DNA of 64,000 nt from a bacterium (GTDB lineage Bacteria > JAJVIF01): positions 124,001 to 188,000 of the forward strand of contig JAJVIF010000001.1 of NCBI GenBank assembly GCA_022072165.1. Reading direction: 5' to 3'. The translations under genes were made by a program, and so were the position numbers. The notes under the pieces were generated by a model. The model made no database searches. It saw only the letters and a program-made list of their open reading frames with translations, and was not told the origin of the DNA. This document shows, in pieces, positions 18,347 to 26,865 of the stretch; within the stretch, counting starts at the first letter, position 1; every line of letters begins with the position of its first letter.

Positions 18347-20553
18347 TGCGAGTCCTCCACCTCACCCTTGTACTTTTTGCCCTTACCCTCCTTGCCTCAG
18401 CGGCGCATCCTACGCTTCCCCCTCCTGATGTCGTCGATGAAGCGCTGGCGCAAGTCGGGATGACCCGGGCCGATCTGGGTTACCGCCCCAAGGGGTACTG
18501 GAATCGCTTTCCGGATCCCGACGCCGCGACCTTTAAGCTGCGGGCCTTCGATGATCTCTTCAGCGAGCCGCTGAAGTCCTACGATTACAGTCGCACGATG
18601 GCGAATGCTGCCGGCCGGTATCTCGATCCCGCTTTCGGGACTGGACAGGGAGAGCGCCGCGAGGACGCGCTCTACCACCTGGTCTACACCCTTGGGGTGG
18701 ATCGGTTTGTCGGGGGCTTTCGGAACTACAGCGCAAATCTGAGTCCGGCTCCAGCATCTACGGAGCCACTCCGGGATGCGCTGGGACGAGTCTTTGCCGC
18801 CGGCGGACGGCACCTCGATTCCCCCACCTTCGGGCAGCGCTCTCCCTGGCCTGCACCAGCGTCCCCTGATGAAGCTGCGCTCCTGACGGTCCCCACGGAC
18901 CTACAGCAGATCGTCGCGAACACCATCAGTCACTTGCTGGAGGCCGCTCACTGGCGCGACCTCGCGCTACGAAACTGTGATGGCCGGGATCTCGCACAGG
19001 TCTGTGCCATTCGCGACCTGGGGACCACCCAGGGGGATGGGCAGGTGTACTACCCCGCCGTGCAGGATGTTGCTGAACAGATGGACTGGCAGTCGATGGC
19101 GTATGCCTGGCTCAAAGTCGCTGCTGCTGCCGGGGAACTGCGACAGGCGGCCGCAACCTGGGTCGCCGCGCATCCGCGGGAAGCGGCGAGGGTGCATCTT
19201 GAAGTCCAGACGCCATTTGGTCGCATCCTCATCCTGGGACCTGGTAGCCAGACCATCACGGATGATCCCGTCTTCCTGTTACTCGATCTGGGAGGGGATG
19301 ACCGCTATCTCACATCAGTCGGTGCGACCGCTTCCCTGCAAATGCCGGTGTCGTTGGCAGTCGACTTAGGCGGAAATGACCATTACGGCGCTGGGGCTCC
19401 CCTGGATGTCGCCTATGGCGCGGGCATCCTCGGTTGCGGACTCCTCTGGGATGCCGCCGGGGATGACCAGTATGTCGGACACTTCCTCTCCTTGGGCGCA
19501 GGGCAACTGGGATGTGGGCTGCTCTATGACGAGGGGGACGGTCACGATATCCGCACGGCGGAGGCGTCATCGCAGGGAGCAGGGTTCCTCGGACTTGGTT
19601 TCTGCATCGATGGCGGCGGAGATGACCAGTACACCTTAAGCGGCGGTGAAGGACAGGGTTTTGGTGGAGTCGGTGGCATCGGTGTCTGCATCGACCGCGC
19701 AGGGAACGACCGGTACTATGCCGAGCCTGAAGCGTCGAAAGCGCCCGGACGTGCCGATTACCACTCAGAGTTCGCGATCACTGTGTCGAATGCTCAGGGA
19801 GTCGGGGCGGGCCGTCGCGGCGATGGCTCCGACGGACACGCCTGGGCTGGCGGACTCGGGGCTATCCTCGACCTCGCCGGCGATGATCACTACATCTCGG
19901 GCAATTGGTCCCTCGGAACCGGGTATTGGTACGGCATCGGCGTCGCCTGGGATGGCAGCGGCAATGATGTCTATGAATCGGTCTATTTCACGCAGGGGTC
20001 CGGGGCGCATTTTTGCATCGGTGTGCTGATCGATGAAGGCAAAGGGCAGGATGTTCATCGCCTCAACAGCACCGCCGGCGCAGCACTCGGTTTCGGCTGG
20101 GACTTCACCAATGCGCTGTTTGTGGATGGCGGCGGCGATGATGTCTACTCGGCGAAACTCATCAGCTATGGCTGCGCGCAGATCCGGAGCAACGCCTTCT
20201 TCCTTGAGCTAGGAGGCAACGATCTCTACGAGTACCAGCCAGGGTTGCTCGGATTCGGCGCTGTCGACTGGCGTGATGACTACGCGGTGCCCCACCCGAT
20301 GTCGCCCTACATGAGTGAGGCAGCGAGCTTCGGCTTCTTCTGCGACTTTGGTGGCGATGATCGGTATCAGCCGATGGGGGAACTCGGGACCGCCCAGCCC
20401 CTGCCGATGCAGAGCCAGCATGAGTGGCTCATCCCATCGGCGGACTCGCCCCGCTTTGGGTGGTCGAACTTCGGGGTCGGCATGGATCGCGAAGGGGGGA
20501 GCTGGTGGGATCGGGACCGCTGGTTTGTGCCAGCACCATCAGCAACGCCCTGA
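18346..20553 (+). CDS. Exported protein with twelve GGDDxY-type repeats
   Basis: This 735-residue protein belongs to no family I recognise. Residues 1-19 form a signal peptide (LTLVLFALTLLASA). The first half (to about residue 305) is mostly helical with no motif I know. From about 313 to 674 there are twelve irregularly spaced units of the form [DE]xxGxD[DN]xY, for example DLGGDDRY, DAAGDDQY, DGGGDDVY and DFGGDDRY, each embedded in Gly-rich hydrophobic sequence. The Asp/Gly pattern recalls RTX-type calcium repeats and suggests a parallel beta solenoid; this is inference. It is probably periplasmic or surface-located. Confidence 0.85.
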   Translation: MRVLHLTLVLFALTLLASAAHPTLPPPDVVDEALAQVGMTRADLGYRPKGYWNRFPDPDAATFKLRAFDDLFSEPLKSYDYSRTMANAAGRYLDPAFGTGQGERREDALYHLVYTLGVDRFVGGFRNYSANLSPAPASTEPLRDALGRVFAAGGRHLDSPTFGQRSPWPAPASPDEAALLTVPTDLQQIVANTISHLLEAAHWRDLALRNCDGRDLAQVCAIRDLGTTQGDGQVYYPAVQDVAEQMDWQSMAYAWLKVAAAAGELRQAAATWVAAHPREAARVHLEVQTPFGRILILGPGSQTITDDPVFLLLDLGGDDRYLTSVGATASLQMPVSLAVDLGGNDHYGAGAPLDVAYGAGILGCGLLWDAAGDDQYVGHFLSLGAGQLGCGLLYDEGDGHDIRTAEASSQGAGFLGLGFCIDGGGDDQYTLSGGEGQGFGGVGGIGVCIDRAGNDRYYAEPEASKAPGRADYHSEFAITVSNAQGVGAGRRGDGSDGHAWAGGLGAILDLAGDDHYISGNWSLGTGYWYGIGVAWDGSGNDVYESVYFTQGSGAHFCIGVLIDEGKGQDVHRLNSTAGAALGFGWDFTNALFVDGGGDDVYSAKLISYGCAQIRSNAFFLELGGNDLYEYQPGLLGFGAVDWRDDYAVPHPMSPYMSEAASFGFFCDFGGDDRYQPMGELGTAQPLPMQSQHEWLIPSADSPRFGWSNFGVGMDREGGSWWDRDRWFVPAPSATP

Positions 20554-20606
20554 TTTCGGCACTGGCTGTGAATAGCAGTGGCGTGTCAGCCGAAAAGTCC
20601 TGCGCT

Positions 20607-20656
20607 CACTGTCAGACTGACAGTGCTGGGGAGGCTGGTGCCTGTCAAAATGACAG
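20607..20656 (+). promoter_or_regulatory. Pair of CTGTCANNNTGACAG inverted repeats
   Basis: Two inverted repeats share the core TGTCA-N3-TGACA. The first (20607-20625) has spacer GAC and extended arms, centre 20616. The second (20642-20656) has spacer AAA, centre 20649. Centre-to-centre distance is 33 bp, about three helical turns, which suggests a dimeric regulator binding cooperatively upstream of the 20869 gene. The rest of the 315-nt gap 20554-20868 holds a further hairpin at 20706-20725 and no gene. Confidence 0.55.
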
Positions 20657-20868
20657 AGACCGGCACCTGGGGATCTTTCCGCTGGCGATTTTCAGGCATA
20701 CTTACGGGTGAATCGCGGTTCACCCCCCAGTCGCACCAGATTTTCCGTTCCGGCAGCGACTTCTGACTCGAACTGGCACGGTGACTGTAACTGGTGTATC
20801 ACACCTGCCCAATGTCGGCAGGGGGCACAGCCCCAACGATGGGCCAAGCCCGGAAGGAGCGAAGAACC

Positions 20869-21498
20869 ATGACCCGACGGATGCTTACGACCCTGGTGAC
20901 CCTGTGCCTTACGGCCCTTTTCGCGGTCCCCAGCTTCGCTATCACGACACAGGAGATCGCAGACCTGGGCCGGGCCGGTGTCGGCGATGACCTCATCATC
21001 ACGCTGATTCAGGGAAGCGACACACTGCCGGTCCTCACTCCGCAGCAGGTGATCGAACTGAAGACCGCCGGTGTGAGCGACAACGTCCTGCGCGTGCTCC
21101 TCACCCAGCGGGAACAGCGGAATGATGCCTGGGAATATGACCAGGCGGTCCGCCGCTCCATGCTGATGAACTTCCAGTTCCCGGCAGGGTACTTTGACAA
21201 CACCTACAGCGGCATCCACCGCGGTTTCGGTGGCAGCCTGACCCCTGTCCGCCCCCGCCCGATCGCCGCGCCGTATGGCTACGGCGGGAGCTTCCCCGGC
21301 ATGGGTGGCGGCCTGATGGGAGATGGCTTCTATCCGGACTATGTCCGCACAGGGCCTGATGGCGGGTCGGAGTTCAACTACAACTTCGGCTCGAATCCCG
21401 GAGTCCTCTACGACGAGTTCAAGTTCGACGACCTCTGGACGCTGAACTTCGCACTCTTCGGCGTACCCCCCGCGAATCGCCTCTACTTCCGACAGTAG
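20869..21498 (+). CDS. Small exported protein with two AGVxD helical repeats
   Basis: This 209-residue protein has a signal peptide (TTLVTLCLTALFAVPSFA). Two similar helical units follow, DLGRAGVGDDLIITLI and ELKTAGVSDNVLRVLL, then a Gly/Pro/Tyr-rich low-complexity region. ATG 20869 was chosen because AAGGAG lies 9 nt upstream; the frame extends back to 20794 without a signal. The AGVSD-type repeats occur in uncharacterised envelope proteins. Function unknown. Confidence 0.8.
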   Translation: MTRRMLTTLVTLCLTALFAVPSFAITTQEIADLGRAGVGDDLIITLIQGSDTLPVLTPQQVIELKTAGVSDNVLRVLLTQREQRNDAWEYDQAVRRSMLMNFQFPAGYFDNTYSGIHRGFGGSLTPVRPRPIAAPYGYGGSFPGMGGGLMGDGFYPDYVRTGPDGGSEFNYNFGSNPGVLYDEFKFDDLWTLNFALFGVPPANRLYFRQ

Positions 21499-21562
21499 TC
21501 GTATTCCCCAACAACAGACGCGTGTGACCTGCCTTGCAGGTCGCCCGCAGCAGGCGCAGACG

Positions 21563-21588
21563 GACCCCGGGAGCTCGCTCCCGGGGTC
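21563..21588 (+). terminator. Hairpin after the 20869 gene
   Basis: A perfect 10-bp GC-rich stem (21563-21572 with 21579-21588) has a GCTCGC loop. The downstream sequence lacks a T tract, so termination strength is uncertain. Confidence 0.5.
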
Positions 21589-21768
21589 TCCTGGTCGGCG
21601 CTACCTCCGCTTCGGAAGCGCCAGTCGTGAGGCACATCACGTCTCACAGGCCAGCAGTGTCCAATCCGTGACAGCACTCACAGCAGCTCCGCCGGTCCTG
21701 ACGACAATACGGAGTGTCAGGCGCAAGCAGCACAAGCGCACAGCGCCATGACAGGAAGGAGCAACACG

Positions 21769-21990
21769 ATGGCTGCCGACGTCTATAGCATCTGGGTCAG
21801 CATGGGGCTCATGGTCTTCTTCTGCGTCTTCGGACAGCTGATGATCGAGGCCCGACCCGTCAAGTGCCCCTGGGAAAAGCAAGAAGCCTCCAGTCCGGCC
21901 GAGGGGAACTTCGAGGCGCAGTCCCGACATCAATGGAAGGACTTCCGCCCCGCGTGGGGTGCGGAGGACCTGCATCACGCTGCCCACTAA
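21769..21990 (+). CDS. Small single-pass membrane protein
   Basis: This 73-residue protein has one hydrophobic helix (VSMGLMVFFCVFGQLMI, about residues 10-26) and a short polar C-terminal domain rich in Trp, His and Glu. ATG 21769 is preceded by GAAGGAG; the frame opens at 21748 without such a site. It is flanked by hairpins on both sides, so it is likely monocistronic. I do not recognise a family. Confidence 0.7.
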   Translation: MAADVYSIWVSMGLMVFFCVFGQLMIEARPVKCPWEKQEASSPAEGNFEAQSRHQWKDFRPAWGAEDLHHAAH

Positions 21991-22043
21991 CACTCCAATA
22001 GGACGTGAGCAGCCTGGACGGATCCCCCATCCGTCCGCAAGAG

Positions 22044-22080
22044 GAGCGGAGGCCAATCGGCCTCCGCTTCAGCTTGTTAT
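22044..22080 (+). terminator. Terminator-like hairpin after the 21769 gene
   Basis: A perfect 9-bp stem (22046-22054 with 22059-22067) closes an AATC loop and is followed by TTCAGCTTGTTAT, a moderately T-rich tail. The remaining sequence to 22225 holds a possible -10 box TATGAT at 22104-22109. Confidence 0.6.
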
Positions 22081-22225
22081 GGAACCAGAATTGCTGCCGC
22101 TGTTATGATGCTCCCATCAGGCGACAGCTGTCCCTGATGCGGGGAACTGACCGGGAGTTACCAGTCCTCATGTCGGATCTTCCAGTACGCCCGGGCTGCC
22201 TGGCACCCGGGGAGGTGCTTTAAGC

Positions 22226-24613
22226 GTGCCCTTTCCGTCACGAATGCGCCCCTTTGCAATCCTGCTGACAGCAGGCTGGCGACTTTTTTGCGTCTGGTGC
22301 CTGCTGGTGCTGGTGGCAGCGCCGGCGTTGACCGCCCCCGCAGAAGAGACGACCAAACCCCGGGATGCCCGGGTCCTCGAGTTTTTCCCGCTCTATAAGT
22401 ACAAAAATGCGCCTCAGGACGCTGTCAACTCGCTCTACGCCACACTCGCGGATCTGGGGATTACCGAGCGGGATGTCACGATCACGGTCCTCGGCATGGC
22501 ACCTGACAAGCTGGCGGTCCAGGGGCGGGAAGATCAGGTCCAGATCGTCAAACAGCTGCTGCAAAACATTGACCCCGCTCCCAAGCCTCAGCCGCCGAAA
22601 GAAAAGGCTGCAGAGTACTTCGAGGAAGTCAAAGTTCAGTACCTGAATCCGGAAGAACTCTGGACCGCGCTGGACCAGGTGATGTTTACCTTCCTCGACT
22701 TCAAGCGATTCGATCCGGGCATGGCGAATCTCGTGGTCTACGCTCAGGGAGATGGCTCGGAGTCCCGGCTCACTTTCTACATCCCCAATCCCGGGCAGGT
22801 CATGGAACAGTTCGAGCGCCGGGGGCAGGGCTACTCTGGTTACCTCGTGCATCTGCGGGCAACTGATAAAGAGAAAGACCTGATTGCCACCCTCAAGAGC
22901 ATCCTGAAAAACCTGGACCAGCCGGCAGGTCAGAAGCGGCATGAGGTACTGGAAGTCAACTACCTGGAGATCGGAGCCTGCATCGACGCGCTCAAGGCAT
23001 CCGGCTTCAATGCTGTCAACATCAGCGGACAGATTGACGCAGCCCTGCTGGGGCAGATCCAGTCGGGGGCCAGCCCCATCATTTACAGCGCGCCAAGCAT
23101 CGCCCAGTCCACCGCCGATGTTTCCACATCGTTCAGTGGCAGCGGCAGCGGGGTCCAGCGGAGTCAGTTCAAGGTGCTGACCTTCGATAAGCCCGTCGCT
23201 GCCTCTGACCTCCATCGCCTGATTGTCTATGGCACCGACGAAGAGATTGCCGGCGTTCGGGCGTTTGTGGACCTGATCGATGTCCCGGCGCGACAGATGA
23301 TGATCGAAGCGCAGATTGTGGAGATCAATGTCGACAGCCTGACCGATCTCGGTCTCCGTGCGATCTCCGGCGTCGATGATCTGGTGTCTGGCGGGAGTGT
23401 CACGAAGTTTCCAGGGGAGGGGAGTGCCACCACCGGCGGCATCGATGCCTCAAGCTTTTTCACATATGACGACGCAGCCCAGCCCGCGGGCTCTTTTCAG
23501 GCACAACTCGCCGCCCTGATTCTGCAGGGCAAAGCCTCTATCCGTGCCCGCCCCCGGGTCATGACCGTCGATGGCCGCCAGGCGATCATCTCCATCGTGC
23601 GGCAGGTGCCAGTGGCTCAGGAGACCCTGAATCCGAACAATGACCGGTCGACCTTCGACATCTCCTACATCCCGGCTGGTATCACGCTCAACATCAAGCC
23701 CCGGGTGGGCGAGAACAACAGCGAAGTCCAGCTGCAGGTCAATGCGGTGGTCTCTAATGTGGAGACCATCAACAACGTTGTGTCGGGTCTCAATCTCACG
23801 GCGCCGACCCTGAACACCCGTGAGGTCTCGACCTTCGCCCGGGTCCCGAATCACAAGTCGCTGGTCCTCGGCGGCCTGATTGATACCGAGACCGAAGAGC
23901 GGACCTTTAAGACGCCCATCCTCGGGGATCTGCCGCTCATTGGCGGACTCTTCAGGCGGACCCGTCGTAAAGAGGACAAAACCGAGGTGATGATCATCAT
24001 CACGCCGCACATCATGGAAGAGGCAGGCGGACGGACCCAGCCGGGGGTGTCGGATTACACCATCGATGATCCGCGCAGCCTCCCCAAGGGCTCGGAAGTC
24101 TTTCACTCTCTCGACTCCCTCCTCTTCCAGGGGAGCTACATCCTCCGCATCCCCGACATCAAGGGGATCGATCCGGTCAGCAGGACTCCCCTGAGTTTCG
24201 ACAGCGAAGATCCGCCGCTGGGAGCAATTGACGACCCGGTCTTTCTCACCATCGCCGGTATTGTGCGTGAGCTCAATCTTGCCAAGACTTTGGGCCTCAC
24301 TGAGATCATTCAGTTCCCCCGGGACTGGCCCGGCCCCCGGACCTCCTTCGAAGCCCGTCGCCTCGCAGAGAGCTTCCTCATCGGCTACATCATTGAGAGC
24401 AACCATCTGCGCATCCCGGACCTGCAGCCGGGGCGGGAAATCCTGATCCCCACGTCCTCCCGGCAGGACGATCCCAACACCGGGTTCAGCTCCGAAACTT
24501 GGCGTGACCTGAATCTGCTGTCCGTCTCCCGCGGTGGCCTCTATGACACCATTCTCCAGTCCCTGCGGGGTCTGGACTACAGCGAGCAGTTGAAAGAGAA
24601 CGCGCGGCCATGA
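22226..24613 (+). CDS. Secretin (GspD/PilQ family) with LysM-like C-terminus
   Basis: This 795-residue protein has an N-terminal signal. Repeated N-domains follow, with EVKVQYLNPEELWTAL and HEVLEVNYLEIGACIDAL patterns. The secretin core includes ARQMMIEAQIVEINVDS and, from about residue 530, the signature NTREVSTFARVPNHKSLVLG, then GDLPLIGGLFRR and EVMIIITPHI. Secretins form outer-membrane channels for type II secretion or type IV pili. A C-terminal segment near residues 716-745 ends DLQPGREILIPT, like a LysM motif. GTG 22226 has GGGGAGG 10 nt upstream. No pilus or secretion partners are nearby. Confidence 0.9.
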   Translation: MPFPSRMRPFAILLTAGWRLFCVWCLLVLVAAPALTAPAEETTKPRDARVLEFFPLYKYKNAPQDAVNSLYATLADLGITERDVTITVLGMAPDKLAVQGREDQVQIVKQLLQNIDPAPKPQPPKEKAAEYFEEVKVQYLNPEELWTALDQVMFTFLDFKRFDPGMANLVVYAQGDGSESRLTFYIPNPGQVMEQFERRGQGYSGYLVHLRATDKEKDLIATLKSILKNLDQPAGQKRHEVLEVNYLEIGACIDALKASGFNAVNISGQIDAALLGQIQSGASPIIYSAPSIAQSTADVSTSFSGSGSGVQRSQFKVLTFDKPVAASDLHRLIVYGTDEEIAGVRAFVDLIDVPARQMMIEAQIVEINVDSLTDLGLRAISGVDDLVSGGSVTKFPGEGSATTGGIDASSFFTYDDAAQPAGSFQAQLAALILQGKASIRARPRVMTVDGRQAIISIVRQVPVAQETLNPNNDRSTFDISYIPAGITLNIKPRVGENNSEVQLQVNAVVSNVETINNVVSGLNLTAPTLNTREVSTFARVPNHKSLVLGGLIDTETEERTFKTPILGDLPLIGGLFRRTRRKEDKTEVMIIITPHIMEEAGGRTQPGVSDYTIDDPRSLPKGSEVFHSLDSLLFQGSYILRIPDIKGIDPVSRTPLSFDSEDPPLGAIDDPVFLTIAGIVRELNLAKTLGLTEIIQFPRDWPGPRTSFEARRLAESFLIGYIIESNHLRIPDLQPGREILIPTSSRQDDPNTGFSSETWRDLNLLSVSRGGLYDTILQSLRGLDYSEQLKENARP

Positions 24614-25308
24614 TGCTCCACGCCATACGACATCCTCGCACTGCGGGTCTCTGGTTGCTGCCACTGGCAGGGCTGCTCTCCAGTTGTGACAAGACCCGCG
24701 AAAACACCAATCTCGCCCCGGTGATCCGGAGCCTTACGGCGGTGCCGGCCGGACCAGTCGTTGCTCCTGATACCCAGGTCTCCCTGACCATCGCCTTTGA
24801 TGACAAAGACGAAAATGACCCCCGCCCGGAGAGCTACAGCTTTACCTGGAGCATCGCGGCCCTGGGAGTGCCCACCCAGCCGCCAGGACTGGCAGCGTCG
24901 CTGCTGGTGGACGACGACAACCCGGCGTTCTGGCGCGCACCTGCCGAGGCCGGGGTCTACCGCATCACCGGGCAAATCTGCGACCGCTTCAACGCCTGCT
25001 CTGATTCGAGCGTGACCCTCACGGTGGAGCAGCCGAATCGCGCTCCCCGGATTACCGCCACCAGCGTCACCCGCTTTAATCCGGTAGTGAACGAAAGCAT
25101 TACGCTCCAGGCGACTGCGGTCGATGATGATGGCGACGACCTGACCTGGGACTGGACTGCCACCAAGGGTTCCTTCATCAGCCGGGGTCCAGGGGAGGCT
25201 GTCTGGGTTGGTACGGAAACCGGGGCCGCCACGATTACGGTCCGTGTCACTGATCCCGATAACGCTTCTGACTCCGAGAGCTTTGCCATTACGGTCCAGA
25301 ACCCTTAA
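24610..25308 (+). CDS. Lipoprotein with two Ig/PKD-like domains
   Basis: This 232-residue protein has a signal peptide and the lipobox LLSSC, with Cys near residue 26. Two beta-sandwich domains follow, each with the DDxDxD and FTWS/WDWT pattern of PKD or cadherin-like folds. ATG 24610 overlaps the secretin stop as ATGA, so the two are translationally coupled. A role as a pilotin or partner of the secretin is inferred from coupling only. Confidence 0.82.
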   Translation: MMLHAIRHPRTAGLWLLPLAGLLSSCDKTRENTNLAPVIRSLTAVPAGPVVAPDTQVSLTIAFDDKDENDPRPESYSFTWSIAALGVPTQPPGLAASLLVDDDNPAFWRAPAEAGVYRITGQICDRFNACSDSSVTLTVEQPNRAPRITATSVTRFNPVVNESITLQATAVDDDGDDLTWDWTATKGSFISRGPGEAVWVGTETGAATITVRVTDPDNASDSESFAITVQNP

Positions 25309-25343
25309 GGGAGCGTAACTGTAGAGCAATCTGTAGAGCAGTG

Positions 25344-25386
25344 AAAACGACAAGGGACCGGTCGTAAGACCGGTCCCTTGTCGTTT
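25344..25386. terminator. Bidirectional terminator between convergent genes
   Basis: A perfect 15-bp stem (25349-25363 with 25368-25382) with a GTAA loop is flanked by AAAAC on the left and GTTT on the right. It can terminate both the plus-strand secretin-lipoprotein unit and the minus-strand gene ending at 25406. Confidence 0.9.
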
Positions 25387-25405
25387 GTAGCTCCTGGCTG
25401 GTCGA

Positions 25406-26131
25406 TTAGAACCAGCGGAAGAAGATCGTCATGACCTTGTCCGGGATCTGGGGTAGCTTTCGGAAAATGAAGATTTCCCGGTTCTCCGCGATGGGGTTGT
25501 ACCCCAGGATGACCTCGTTGTTCGCCTTCTGCCAGCGCTGGAAATCGGGGTTGGACGCGACCGCGCTCGTGTTCAGCAGGAGGAGCGCCGGGGTCCCGAC
25601 CCGGTTGCCAGCGCGGTCGATGAAGTCCGCCTTGTAAGGGGAAGCCTTCTTTGCCGTGGCAGGGGCATTCTCATCGCCGGGCACTTTGTAGATGACACAG
25701 GCAAACCAGTTGGAGAGCTCGCGGTCATCGAAGTAGTGGACCCAGCCAAAGCAAAGGAATTCGTTATCGCGCGGGATCCGGACATCCCTGGCGGGGTAGA
25801 AGACCACGCGCCGGGTAGAGTCGCCAGTGGAGGAGTAGCTGAACCCCTGCGCTTCTGCGAAGTTGATATCGCAGAAGAACTCACCGACTTCCGGAATGCT
25901 GACGGTGTCATAAATGCCATCCGCATTGGTGTCGCGGAAGGCATCAAAGGGCTGCCGTCGCGCCCGACTCCGTGCGATCACTTCCTTGACCGCGGCCTCA
26001 TCGGTGCTCGCGACCTGGAACTGGCGTCGACCGCCGCCTTCCTGCCCCTGTGACCACACAGGGTTGGGGAGCAGAGCGAGACACAGGAGCAGGGCCAGGG
26101 CCCACGAACTCACGCTGCGAACGCGCGTCAA
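25406..26131 (-). CDS. Exported protein of unknown function
   Basis: This 241-residue protein has a signal peptide (WALALLLCLALLPNPVWSQ). Near residue 65 there is an Asp-rich loop, DTNADGIYD, like an EF-hand or dockerin calcium loop, followed by a mixed alpha/beta region. TTG 26131 was chosen because GGAGG lies 5 nt upstream and a -10 box (TAGAAT, 26167-26172) lies between it and the longer frame's GTG at 26176. No family is recognised. Confidence 0.75.
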   Translation of the reverse strand: MTRVRSVSSWALALLLCLALLPNPVWSQGQEGGGRRQFQVASTDEAAVKEVIARSRARRQPFDAFRDTNADGIYDTVSIPEVGEFFCDINFAEAQGFSYSSTGDSTRRVVFYPARDVRIPRDNEFLCFGWVHYFDDRELSNWFACVIYKVPGDENAPATAKKASPYKADFIDRAGNRVGTPALLLLNTSAVASNPDFQRWQKANNEVILGYNPIAENREIFIFRKLPQIPDKVMTIFFRWF

Positions 26132-26166
26132 GGTTGCCTCCAGAGGCGAAAGTTTCGCTTTAAGGG

Positions 26167-26196
26167 ATTCTAGCACAGGGCTGGCCAGAGCCAGCC
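26167..26196 (-). promoter_or_regulatory. Promoter with overlapping inverted repeat
   Basis: A TAGAAT -10 box on the minus strand (26167-26172) is preceded, over the expected spacer and -35 zone, by a perfect 7-bp inverted repeat (26179-26185 with 26190-26196, loop CAGA). The repeat could be an operator or a hairpin. Confidence 0.45.
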
Positions 26197-26244
26197 TCGG
26201 CAGCCTCCAAGGGGAAAATCCCCCAGGCAGGGAAGTGCCGCCAA

Positions 26245-26278
26245 AAACAAGAGCCGTCTGGCGAACACCAGACGGCTC
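26245..26278 (-). terminator. Terminator of the 26304-26804 gene
   Basis: A perfect 11-bp stem (26251-26261 with 26268-26278) is followed on the minus strand by TTGTTTTTGG. It lies just downstream of the stop at 26304. Confidence 0.85.
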
Positions 26279-26303
26279 TCTCTGCAGTAGTGAGGACCGG
26301 GCT

Positions 26304-26804
26304 TTACTCGGTCTCAGCGCCGAAGTTGTAGGTGACCGTGATGGTCAGGACGTTTGGGTCGGAGAAGATGTACCGGCCCTCGATCGCCCAGTCCTGGTCG
26401 ATGTCGTAGCCCAGCATGACGTTGAAGCCGCTGTCGTTGTCGCTGCCGCCATCGCCGGTGTCGCCGCCATCGCCATCAAAGCCGATGTAGCTGTAGCCGA
26501 TCCCGGCGTAGGCACCGGTGGCCGGATCGTTCAGGTCGCGGTCGAAGTTGAAGATGTAGTTGCCGCTGAGGATCCAGGCATCGGAATCCCCAAAGATGTA
26601 GTTGAACTCGACTTCCCAGGATTCGCCACGGTACTGGACCAGGGCCAGGAAATCACCTTCGCCCTCTTCAGGCTCAGCATAGCCGAGGCCCACGCCGAAA
26701 CCGCCATTGACGATTTCGCCAGTGCCTTGCGCCATCGCGGCCGAGGGGAACAGGAATGCGCCGGCACAAAGGGCGGCGAGAGTCAAAGGCAGATGCTTCC
26801 GCAT
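26304..26804 (-). CDS. Small outer-membrane beta-barrel-like protein
   Basis: This 166-residue protein has a signal peptide ending AAMAQ. The mature part alternates polar and aromatic residues in strands (FGVGLGY, WEVEFNYIFG, WILSGNYIFNF, AYAGIGYSYIGF, FNVMLGYDI, WAIEGRYIF, LTITVTYNF), consistent with an 8-stranded barrel. ATG 26804 has GAGG just upstream; the frame's earlier extension has no signal. A TATAAT box lies at 26838-26843. Function unknown. Confidence 0.75.
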   Translation of the reverse strand: MRKHLPLTLAALCAGAFLFPSAAMAQGTGEIVNGGFGVGLGYAEPEEGEGDFLALVQYRGESWEVEFNYIFGDSDAWILSGNYIFNFDRDLNDPATGAYAGIGYSYIGFDGDGGDTGDGGSDNDSGFNVMLGYDIDQDWAIEGRYIFSDPNVLTITVTYNFGAETE

Positions 26805-26837
26805 GCGGACCTCCTCTGAGTGGTTGACTGGCCGGGC

Positions 26838-26843
26838 ATTATA
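26838..26843 (-). promoter_or_regulatory. -10 box for the beta-barrel gene
   Basis: A perfect TATAAT on the minus strand lies 34 nt before the start codon at 26804. No good -35 box is visible. The divergent trmL promoter must lie in the same 60-nt interval. Confidence 0.5.
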
Positions 26844-26865
26844 TCCTGTTCTGTGTCTCACGCCT

